Both the position numbers and the translations under genes were made by a program. From positions 1-32,144 of the forward strand of contig CALFXA010000232.1 of NCBI GenBank assembly GCA_937928015.1: DNA of 32,144 nt. The letters run 5' to 3'. Source of the DNA: an uncultured Anaerolineales bacterium. Its GTDB lineage: Bacteria; Chloroflexota; Anaerolineae; Anaerolineales; Villigracilaceae. The notes beneath the pieces are model-generated. The model did not search any database and had not been told where the DNA came from. It saw only the letters and a list, made by a program, of their open reading frames with translations. The stretch's first letter is position 1. The number at the start of each line of letters is the position of its first letter. Shown here piece after piece: positions 7,598 through 13,942 of this stretch.

Positions 7598-8644
7598 ATG
7601 ACCACTCTCCCTGCTCCCTCCAGTTCCCTTTCCACCCGTCGGTTGACCCTGATCGTGGCCTTGTGTGCCGTCGCCTGGGTCGCCGCTTATAACTTGATCC
7701 AGCCGCTGGCAGACTGGATCTCTTACTCCGCCCTGAATCTGCCGCAGGATTCCCGCCTTGGGGAAGCCCTGGCGTTCTTCCTATACGACGTCCCCAAAAT
7801 TCTGCTCCTGCTTTCGGGGATGGTCTTCCTGATTTCCATCGTGCGCTCCTTCTTCAGCCCCGAGCGGACCCGCGCCCTGTTGGGCGGGAAACGCGAGGGG
7901 GTCGGGAACGTGCTGGCGGCCCTGCTGGGCATCGTCACGCCGTTTTGCTCCTGCTCGGCGGTGCCGCTCTTCATCGGCTTCGTGGAGGCAGGCATCCCGC
8001 TGGGCGTGACCTTCTCCTTCCTGATTGCCGCGCCCACTATCAACGAAGTAGCCATCGTGATGTTGCTGGGATTGTTCGGCGTCAAAGTGGCAGGCCTCTA
8101 TATCGCTTCAGGGTTGAGCATCGCCATCCTGGCAGGTTGGATCATCGGCAGGCTCAAGATGGAGCGTTTTGTGGAGGATTTTGTCTGGAAGGTGCAACGC
8201 TCGGGCCAGGCAGTCGAAGAAAAGCTGACTTGGGGCCAGCGCATCACCCAAGCTGCGACCTCGGTGAAGGAGATTGTCGGCAAGGTCTGGCTGTACGTGG
8301 TGGTGGGGATCGCAATCGGCGCGGGAATCCACGGCTACGTGCCAGAATCGGCGCTGGTGTCCATCATGGGCAAACAAAGCTGGTGGTCGGTGCCTGCGGC
8401 CGTGCTGCTGGGAATCCCGCTTTACTCCAATGCGGCGGGCATGATCCCGATTGTCAGCGCGCTGCTGGAGAAGGGCGCTTCGCTCGGCACGGCGCTGGCC
8501 TTCATGATGTCAGTGATCGGGCTGAGTCTGCCCGAGGCGGTCATCCTGCGGCGCGTGCTGAAACTGCCGCTGCTGATTACGTTCTTCAGCGTTATCGCGA
8601 TTGCAATCATGCTGACGGGCTTTCTATTCAATTGGATTCTTTAG
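7598..8644 (+). CDS. DUF318/ArsP_1 family permease (first)
   Basis: An integral membrane protein of 348 residues with about eight to ten hydrophobic segments, of the PF03773 permease family. The signature is TPFCSCSAVPLFIGFVEAGIPLG (about residues 110-130), with the paired CSC cysteines, followed by APTINEVAI. Characterised relatives named ArsP export trivalent organoarsenicals, and others lie beside ACR3 or metal-reduction genes. The substrate here is therefore probably methylated or thiol-bound arsenic, but this is inference. It lies between ArsR1 and a CxxC protein, in an operon with 5-base and 11-base gaps. A second, distant family member is encoded at 12002. Confidence 0.85.
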   Translation: MTTLPAPSSSLSTRRLTLIVALCAVAWVAAYNLIQPLADWISYSALNLPQDSRLGEALAFFLYDVPKILLLLSGMVFLISIVRSFFSPERTRALLGGKREGVGNVLAALLGIVTPFCSCSAVPLFIGFVEAGIPLGVTFSFLIAAPTINEVAIVMLLGLFGVKVAGLYIASGLSIAILAGWIIGRLKMERFVEDFVWKVQRSGQAVEEKLTWGQRITQAATSVKEIVGKVWLYVVVGIAIGAGIHGYVPESALVSIMGKQSWWSVPAAVLLGIPLYSNAAGMIPIVSALLEKGASLGTALAFMMSVIGLSLPEAVILRRVLKLPLLITFFSVIAIAIMLTGFLFNWIL

Positions 8645-8655
8645 GAGAAATCGAC

Positions 8656-8907
8656 ATGCTCACCATCAAAATTCTCGGTTCTGGCTGTGAAAACTGCAAA
8701 CGTCTGGCCTGGCTGGCCGAACGCGCCGTCGAACATTTGGGCGTCGAGGCGCAGGTCGTCAAGGTGACCGATTATGCCGAGATGATGCAATACAACATCA
8801 TGTCCACGCCTGGGCTGGTGGTCAACGAGAAATTGGTCAGCGCGGGGAAATTGCCCAGCGAGGCCCAGATCGCCACCTGGCTGACCGACGCCCTCCAGGC
8901 CGCCTGA
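8656..8907 (+). CDS. Small thioredoxin-like thiol protein (redox-active disulfide protein 2 family)
   Basis: An 83-residue protein with a minimal thioredoxin fold. MLTIKILGSGCENCKRL carries the CxxC pair (Cys11, Cys14), and MSTPGLVVNEKLVSAGKLPS holds the conserved cis-proline (TPG) of thioredoxins. Its family (TIGR00412-like) is often found next to DUF318 permeases in arsenic and metal operons. It could donate electrons to ArsC or deliver metal to the permease; neither is shown. GGAG lies 9 bases before the ATG. It is translated in a frame different from the permease and begins 11 bases after it. Confidence 0.88.
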   Translation: MLTIKILGSGCENCKRLAWLAERAVEHLGVEAQVVKVTDYAEMMQYNIMSTPGLVVNEKLVSAGKLPSEAQIATWLTDALQAA

Positions 8908-8958
8908 CCGCAGCGATCAGATAACAACGGAACACGCCCGACAGGAGCGCCGACCGAT

Positions 8959-10215
8959 ATGGCAAAGGTCCATTACGCCCGCGTCAATGAACAGCGGGAG
9001 ATCGTGCTTCCGCCGCAACTCGCCAGAGAAATGGGGATTCAACCTGGCGACGAGGTGCGGGTGGAGATGGACGGAGGCGGACTGCACATGCATCCGTCCA
9101 TTCATGGCCTCAGGCGCGTGTACGTGGAAGTAACCAACAAATGCAACCTGACGTGCAGCACCTGCATGCGCAACGTGTGGAACGTGAAATACGGGCACAT
9201 GTCTACGGATACGTTCGAGCGCATCCTGGCTGGCGCGGAGGATCTGCCCGAGAAGCCTGAGATATTTCTCGGTGGTTACGGTGAACCGCTCTCGCATCCG
9301 CACATCCTGCGCATGATCGAACGGGCCAAACAACGCGGACACCGCGTCTCGTTGATCACCAATGGCATTTTATTGTCGAAGACGGTCATTACCAGCTTGA
9401 TCGACCTGCATCTGGATATGCTGTGGGTTTCACTGGATGGCGCCTCGCCCGAATGTTACAGCGATGTGCGCCTGGGGGATTCACTGCCCACCGTCCTGGA
9501 AAATTTGAATCAATTGCGGACGCAAAAGATTCAACGCTTCGGCGGAGCCAGTTGGGGCGGCCATCCAAAGTTGGGGATTGCCTTTGTCGCCATGCGGCGC
9601 AATATCCACGATCTAAATGAAGTCATTCGGCTGGGCACCCGCTTGGGCGCGATGGAGTTTTCGATCAGCAATGTCCTGGCTCATAACGACGAACTACTTG
9701 GCGAAAACCTGTATATGCGTTCCCTGAACACGGTCATGGGTCAGGAGAGCCGACCGTTGATCCACATGCCACTGATGGATATGCAATCAGAAACGGCCAA
9801 GGCGCTGATGAATGTCCTGAAGGATTTGAATCAATTGGAGCTGACCGGCAGCCTGCTCAATCGGAACACGGATCAATGTCCGTTCGTGGAGCGCGGAAGC
9901 CTGGCCATCCGCTGGGACGGTCGGGTGAGTCCATGCCTGCCCCTACTCTACACTCACCAGCATTACCTGGACGAACGTAAGCGAACCTCGAAGGAATATT
10001 TTATGGGGGACGTCCGCGAAAGCAGCCTGGCTGAGATTTGGAACACAGAAGCCTTCCGAAGTCTGAGAAAACGGCTGCAGGATTTCGACTTCTCCCCCTG
10101 TGCCTTTTGCAACAGTTGCGAAATGGCCAATGAAAACCTGGAAGATTGTTTCGGCAACGTTCACCCCACCTGCGGCGGCTGTCTGTGGGCGCGCGGACTA
10201 ATCCGCTGCCCATAA
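8959..10215 (+). CDS. Radical SAM/SPASM protein with N-terminal AbrB-like domain
   Basis: A 418-residue protein in the arsenic operon. Residues 1-46 look like a SpoVT/AbrB swapped-hairpin domain (IVLPPQLAREMGIQPGDEVRVE). The radical SAM domain follows, with the CX3CX2C cluster site Cys62, Cys66, Cys69 (CNLTCSTC) and the SAM-binding GGYGEP motif. The C-terminal region is rich in cysteine (about 289-418: CPF, SPCLPLL, SPCAFCNSCE, DCFGN, TCGGC, LIRC), as in SPASM domains that bind extra iron-sulfur clusters. Such enzymes modify peptides or help mature metallo-cofactors; it resembles the maturases linked to tungsten oxidoreductases, but no such oxidoreductase is in the window. It is not the classic ArsS or ArsL type. 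Its substrate is unknown; the Cys peptide at 11796 is one candidate. Confidence 0.85.
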   Translation: MAKVHYARVNEQREIVLPPQLAREMGIQPGDEVRVEMDGGGLHMHPSIHGLRRVYVEVTNKCNLTCSTCMRNVWNVKYGHMSTDTFERILAGAEDLPEKPEIFLGGYGEPLSHPHILRMIERAKQRGHRVSLITNGILLSKTVITSLIDLHLDMLWVSLDGASPECYSDVRLGDSLPTVLENLNQLRTQKIQRFGGASWGGHPKLGIAFVAMRRNIHDLNEVIRLGTRLGAMEFSISNVLAHNDELLGENLYMRSLNTVMGQESRPLIHMPLMDMQSETAKALMNVLKDLNQLELTGSLLNRNTDQCPFVERGSLAIRWDGRVSPCLPLLYTHQHYLDERKRTSKEYFMGDVRESSLAEIWNTEAFRSLRKRLQDFDFSPCAFCNSCEMANENLEDCFGNVHPTCGGCLWARGLIRCP

Positions 10216-10240
10216 AATTAATAAGGAGATTTAAGTTTAT

Positions 10241-11293
10241 ATGGCAAACATGTCCCTCACCAAACGGCTTTCCTTCCTCGACCGTTACCTGACGCTGTGG
10301 ATCTTTCTGGCAATGCTGGTCGGCGTCTTCATAGGATATTTCTTCGCCTATCGAGTGGCGCGTTTCAACGTACTGTTCTCAGTGGGCACCACCAATATTC
10401 CGATTGCCATCGGCCTGATCCTGATGATGTACCCACCGCTGGCCAAGGTGAGATATGAAGAGTTGGGCGACGTGTTCCGCAATTGGAAGGTGCTGGGCCT
10501 CTCGCTGTTGCAGAACTGGGTCATCGGTCCGATTCTGATGTTCGTGCTGGCTATCGTCTTTTTGCGCGGCTATCCCGAATACATGACGGGCTTGATCCTG
10601 ATCGGGCTGGCGCGCTGCATCGCGATGGTCATCGTGTGGAATGAACTCGCGCACGGCGATACTGAGTACGCTGCGGGGTTGGTGGCCTTCAACAGCATCT
10701 TCCAGGTGCTGTTCTACAGCGTATATGCTTACGTGTTCATCACCCTCCTGCCTACCTGGTTCGGGATGAAGGGCGCCATCGTGGATATCACCATCGGGGA
10801 GATCGCGAAGAGCGTGTTCATCTACCTGGGAATCCCCTTCCTGGCAGGCTTCATCACCCGCTTCACCCTGATCCGCATCAAGGGCAAGGAATGGTATCAC
10901 GACCAGTTCATCCCCAAGATCAGCCCTATCACGCTGGTGGCCCTGCTCTTCACCATCGTGGTCATGTTCAGCCTGAAGGGCGAGTACATCGTCCAGTTGC
11001 CCATGGACGTGGTGCGCATCGCCATTCCGCTGTTGATCTATTTCGTGGTGATGTTCCTGGTCAGTTTCTTCATGGGCAAAGCCGTGGGCGCGGACTATTC
11101 CAAAACGGCCACGCTTTCCTTCACGGCCGCCAGCAATAATTTCGAGTTGGCCATCGCCGTGGCCGTGGCGGTCTTCGGCATCTCCTCAGGCCAGGCCTTT
11201 GCGGCGGTGATCGGTCCGTTGGTGGAAGTGCCCGTGATGATCGGGCTGGTCAATGTGGCCTTTGCCCTACAAAAACGGATTTTCGCAAGATAG
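10241..11293 (+). CDS. acr3: ACR3-family arsenite efflux permease
   Basis: A 350-residue inner-membrane carrier with ten predicted hydrophobic segments that exports arsenite, driven by the ion gradient. The family's essential residues are present: the cysteine in [19 protein letters not shown] (Cys126) and the glutamate in [33 protein letters not shown] at the C-terminus is also typical. The ATG at 10241 follows AAGGAG by 12 bases, a little longer than usual; ATG at 10250 is the alternative. It is the last gene of the arsR1 operon, 25 bases after the radical SAM gene, and is followed by a strong terminator. Confidence 0.94.
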   Translation: MANMSLTKRLSFLDRYLTLWIFLAMLVGVFIGYFFAYRVARFNVLFSVGTTNIPIAIGLILMMYPPLAKVRYEELGDVFRNWKVLGLSLLQNWVIGPILMFVLAIVFLRGYPEYMTGLILIGLARCIAMVIVWNELAHGDTEYAAGLVAFNSIFQVLFYSVYAYVFITLLPTWFGMKGAIVDITIGEIAKSVFIYLGIPFLAGFITRFTLIRIKGKEWYHDQFIPKISPITLVALLFTIVVMFSLKGEYIVQLPMDVVRIAIPLLIYFVVMFLVSFFMGKAVGADYSKTATLSFTAASNNFELAIAVAVAVFGISSGQAFAAVIGPLVEVPVMIGLVNVAFALQKRIFAR

Positions 11294-11297
11294 AATC

Positions 11298-11340
11298 AAA
11301 AAAAGGTGACTGTCCCCCTTTGCGGCAGTCACCTTTTTTT
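11298..11340 (+). terminator. Intrinsic terminator after acr3
   Basis: GGTGACTG (11305-11312) pairs with CAGTCACC (11326-11333), extended by A7 and T7 runs on either side to a 15-bp stem. Confidence 0.92.
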
Positions 11341-11345
11341 CTCCC

Positions 11346-11373
11346 TTGACAAATAGACGTTTGTCTATATAAT
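11346..11373 (+). promoter_or_regulatory. arsR2 promoter with operator ATAGAC-N4-GTCTAT
   Basis: A consensus TTGACA (11346-11351) and TATAAT (11368-11373) are 16 bases apart. Between them lies the perfect inverted repeat ATAGAC (11353-11358) - GTTT - GTCTAT (11363-11368). A repressor bound here would block RNA polymerase. The same repeat occurs at 11951. Confidence 0.85.
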
Positions 11374-11393
11374 AAATCGTGGAGTTACCTTTC

Positions 11394-11705
11394 ATGAAGT
11401 TCGATCCTGTACTTTTCGCCAAGGCCATTGCCGACGAAACCCGCCAAAAGATCATGGGCGAGTGTTGTTGCTGCTGGCTTTCGGTGGGCGAAATCGTGGA
11501 AAAGGTGGGCTTCACCCAACCGACCATCTCCCATCACCTAGCCATTCTGCGCGACGCAGGGCTGGTCAAGATACGAGAAGAAGGCAAGCAGACCTTCTAT
11601 TCCCTGAATCAGGAATATATCGCCGTGTGCTGCGGGCAGATCATGATCAAGTTCGCGCCAGAGACTTCGGTTACCGAGAACCTGGTCAAGGTCATCAATC
11701 AGTAA
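11394..11705 (+). CDS. arsR: ArsR-family repressor with a CCCC sensor motif (ArsR2)
   Basis: A 103-residue winged-helix repressor. The N-terminus LFAKAIADETRQKIMGE is followed by four consecutive cysteines, Cys24-Cys27 (ECCCCWLSV), at the usual As(III) sensor position of the E. coli-type ArsR helix; another pair, Cys79-Cys80 (AVCCGQ), lies in the C-terminal helix. The recognition helix is in TQPTISHHLAILRDAGLVK. The ATG at 11394 has GGAG 9 bases upstream; the in-frame GTG at 11379 would sit at the transcription start and is less likely. The operator in its own promoter, repeated before the permease at 12002, marks this as the likely regulator of both. A weak stem with a T7 tract (11714-11751) follows the gene. 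Confidence 0.92.
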   Translation: MKFDPVLFAKAIADETRQKIMGECCCCWLSVGEIVEKVGFTQPTISHHLAILRDAGLVKIREEGKQTFYSLNQEYIAVCCGQIMIKFAPETSVTENLVKVINQ

Positions 11706-11795
11706 AAAGATACGGAGGCGCTGGCCGTGCAGACCGACCTCCCATTTTTTTGGAGCAATCCATAGAAGAATATCTATATGAAAGGAGATGAAAGC

Positions 11796-11876
11796 ATGGA
11801 ACTGAATGTGATCCAAATCCAGTGCGGCTGTGGCGACTGCCCTGAGTGTGGTTGCGGCGGCGGAGGCTGCTGCTAG
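11796..11876 (+). CDS. 26-residue cysteine-rich peptide
   Basis: A very short gene between arsR2 and the second permease. The ATG is preceded by AAAGGAG at good distance (about 7 bases), and the stop is TAG at 11874-11876. The product begins MELNVIQIQ and ends in a segment containing seven cysteines at positions 10, 12, 15, 18, 20, 25 and 26 (CxC, CxxC, CxC, CC), spaced mostly by glycine. Nothing comparable is recognised. It could be a small metallothionein-like arsenite or metal chelator, a donor for one of the permeases, or the precursor of a peptide modified by the radical SAM enzyme at 8959. Its presence downstream of an ArsR2-regulated promoter supports an arsenic-linked role. Chance cannot be excluded, but the ribosome site and location argue for a real gene. 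Confidence 0.7.
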   Translation: MELNVIQIQCGCGDCPECGCGGGGCC

Positions 11877-11896
11877 CTAACCCAAAATCGGAACGC

Positions 11897-11942
11897 CTCT
11901 GTTCACCTTAGGTGGACAGAGTGAACTTATCGGTGTTTTTTT
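11897..11942 (+). terminator. Probable terminator after the cysteine peptide
   Basis: CTCTGTTCACC (11897-11907) pairs with GGTGGACAGAG (11911-11921), one G-U pair, loop TTA. A run of seven T residues begins 14 bases later (11936). The gap makes it less certain than the other terminators. Confidence 0.45.
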
Positions 11943-11950
11943 GCAAGAAT

Positions 11951-11973
11951 ATATAGACATCAGTCTATATAAA
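11951..11973 (+). promoter_or_regulatory. Promoter/operator of permease2-arsM with the ArsR2 repeat
   Basis: The inverted repeat ATATAGAC (11951-11958) - ATCA - GTCTATAT (11963-11970) has 8-bp arms and contains the same ATAGAC-N4-GTCTAT core as the arsR2 promoter. It overlaps a -10-like TATAAA (11968-11973). A -35 box is not clear. Confidence 0.75.
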
Positions 11974-12001
11974 AACATAAAACAAACCTCAAGGTTAAAT
12001 C

Positions 12002-12931
12002 ATGGACATTCTCTCCCTCCTTCAATACACGCTAAGCAAAGTAGTGGAAACTTTTTCTCATAACTGGTTTCTGCTGGTACTGAGCATCCTGGTCAGCGCG
12101 GCGCTCAAGCTGTACATCGATCAGGACGCGGTGGCCCGCTTCCTGCGGCGCAATAATCGCAACAGCGTACTCATGTCGACGGGGCTGGCGGTGACCACGC
12201 CACTTTGCTCGTGCGGCACCACGGCCATCGTGCTCGGCATGATCGCTTCCACCGTCCCGTGGGCGCCCATCGTGGCGTTTCTGGTGGCTTCCCCGCTGAC
12301 CTCGCCTCAGGAACTGTTCTATAGTGCGGGATTGTTCGGCTGGCCATTCGCCATTGCCTTCTTCGCGGCCTCCATCCTGTTGGGGTTGGCGGGCGGCGGC
12401 ATAGCCAGCTTTTCCGAGTCGCGCGGCTGGCTGGTCAATCAGGCCCGTATGGCGCCGACCCCCACCGCCATTCCACTGACCATGAACGTCGTTCAGCCCG
12501 TCAGCCCTGCCAGACCTACGGTCACATTCAATATGTTCGCGCGTGAAGTCTGGGATGTGAGCAAACGCCTGTTGCCGCTTTTTGCAGGCTTCACCTTCAT
12601 AGGCTACATGCTCAATGGGTTGATCCCCGCTGAGTGGATCACCAGCCTGTTTGGCACGGGTCACGCGTATGGCATCCCGCTGGCCGCCACGCTGGGGCTG
12701 CCTTTCTACATCAACACCGAAGCCTCCCTACCCCTGGTACGCGCCATGCTGGATAGCGGCATGAGTCAGGGAGCGGCATTGGCCTTCCTCATCACGGGCG
12801 CGGGCACTTCCCTGGGCGCTCTGGGTGGAGCCTTTACCATCGCCCGTTGGCGCGTCATTGCCATTGTGATCGGTACGTTGTGGGTTGGCTCGATACTGAT
12901 CGGCTTTGCCTATGACCTGTTGTTGATCTGA
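12002..12931 (+). CDS. DUF318/ArsP_1 family permease (second)
   Basis: A 309-residue membrane protein with about eight hydrophobic segments, from the same broad family as the product at 7598 but a different branch. The family signature here is TTPLCSCGTTAIVLGMIAS (about residues 58-76), with CSC conserved but followed by Gly-Thr-Thr, then ASPLTSPQEL. A cytoplasmic loop (about 143-180) separates the two halves. GLPFYINTEASLPLVRAMLDSGM in the second half resembles the first motif's partner region. It lies after an ArsR2-type operator and 34 bases before arsM, so a role in exporting methylated or other arsenic species is plausible. The start has no strong ribosome site (AAGGTTAAATC); another possible start was not found. 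Confidence 0.82.
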   Translation: MDILSLLQYTLSKVVETFSHNWFLLVLSILVSAALKLYIDQDAVARFLRRNNRNSVLMSTGLAVTTPLCSCGTTAIVLGMIASTVPWAPIVAFLVASPLTSPQELFYSAGLFGWPFAIAFFAASILLGLAGGGIASFSESRGWLVNQARMAPTPTAIPLTMNVVQPVSPARPTVTFNMFAREVWDVSKRLLPLFAGFTFIGYMLNGLIPAEWITSLFGTGHAYGIPLAATLGLPFYINTEASLPLVRAMLDSGMSQGAALAFLITGAGTSLGALGGAFTIARWRVIAIVIGTLWVGSILIGFAYDLLLI

Positions 12932-12965
12932 AACAAAAAATCATTTTTCCCAAAGGAGAAAAATC

Positions 12966-13766
12966 ATGACAGACACCCCGTCCACCCCTATTCACGATGC
13001 CGTGCGCGAACATTACGCCGAGCGCATCACCAACAACGCGCCTTGCTGCGGCGGAGACTCGTGTTGTTCCGCCGAGAGCAACCTGTATCCCAGCGAGTTG
13101 TTGCAGACCTTGCCGCAGGGAGAATCGAACATCAGCTTTGGATGCGGCGACCCGATCACGCTGGCCGCCCTCCAGCCTGGGCAAACCGTCCTCGACCTGG
13201 GATCAGGCGCGGGCCTCGACTGTTTTTTCGCCGCTCAAAAGGTGGGGCCGTCTGGCCACGTCATCGGCGTGGACATGACGCCTGAGATGCTGGAGCGCTC
13301 CAGGTCCAGTGCGGCGCGGCTGAACCTCACGAACGCGGACTTCCGCCAGGGCTATATCGAAGACCTGCCCGTCGATTCCTCCACGGTGGACGTCATCATC
13401 TCAAACTGCGTCATCAACCTTTCGCCCGATAAAAGCAAGGTCTTCGCCGAGGCATTTCGTGTGCTCAAGCCAGGCGGCAAGCTGGCCGTCTCGGATATCG
13501 TGACGGATGGCGTACTGCCCGAAGCAGTGAAGTCCAGCCTGAGCGCCTGGGCGGGCTGCGTGGCGGGCGCAGTGGAAGCGAAGGAATACATCGGCATGAT
13601 GGAGGCCGTGGGCTTTACAGACATCTCGATCAAGCCCGTGTTCTTCGACAAGCAAACCGTGGACAACGCCTTGGATGAGATGAAGCTGGACGTGACAGAG
13701 TATCCGCGCGAGGATGTGTACAAGGCGGTCTACAGCGCCAAGATCACAGCCTATAAACCTGCGTAA
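12966..13766 (+). CDS. arsM: Arsenite methyltransferase
   Basis: A 266-residue SAM-dependent enzyme that methylates As(III). The SAM site is VLDLGSGAGLDCF (about 75-87) with the acidic residue in IGVDMTPEML. The three catalytic, arsenic-binding cysteines of ArsM are represented by Cys60 (SFGCGDP), Cys148 (SNCVINLSPDK) and Cys198 (WAGCVAGA). An N-terminal cluster, Cys27, Cys28, Cys33 and Cys34 (PCCGGDSCC), adds further thiols. AAAGGAG lies just upstream of the ATG. It follows the second permease in one operon, which suggests that methylated products leave through that permease. A long hairpin lies after the stop. Confidence 0.95.
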   Translation: MTDTPSTPIHDAVREHYAERITNNAPCCGGDSCCSAESNLYPSELLQTLPQGESNISFGCGDPITLAALQPGQTVLDLGSGAGLDCFFAAQKVGPSGHVIGVDMTPEMLERSRSSAARLNLTNADFRQGYIEDLPVDSSTVDVIISNCVINLSPDKSKVFAEAFRVLKPGGKLAVSDIVTDGVLPEAVKSSLSAWAGCVAGAVEAKEYIGMMEAVGFTDISIKPVFFDKQTVDNALDEMKLDVTEYPREDVYKAVYSAKITAYKPA

Positions 13767-13787
13767 ACAGCGGGAATAAGTTTTTCA

Positions 13788-13828
13788 ACAAACCGTCTGA
13801 CGGGCGACGTCGCCCGCAGACGGTTTGT
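13788..13828 (+). repeat. Long hairpin after arsM
   Basis: ACAAACCGTCTG (13788-13799) pairs with CAGACGGTTTGT (13817-13828), and the space between holds a 16-base perfect palindrome (13801-13816). The whole forms one stem with a single bulged A at 13800. It lacks a T-run, so it may be a mRNA-stabilising or non-classical terminator, or a repeat. Confidence 0.7.
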
Positions 13829-13942
13829 GCTAAATGCGCGGTCAGGGCATCACTACTTGACAGGCCTATGCGGTTGAACGATCTCCATGATTACAAGCAG
13901 GAACTTGGGTTACACTATACCCATACACAAAGGAGATCGACC

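Noticed and set aside
11706..11795. Strong terminator between arsR2 and the cysteine peptide
   Set aside because: Only a 5-bp stem (11714-11718 and 11738-11742) with a 19-base loop precedes the T7 tract, so it is too weak to list as a separate feature; partial attenuation remains possible.
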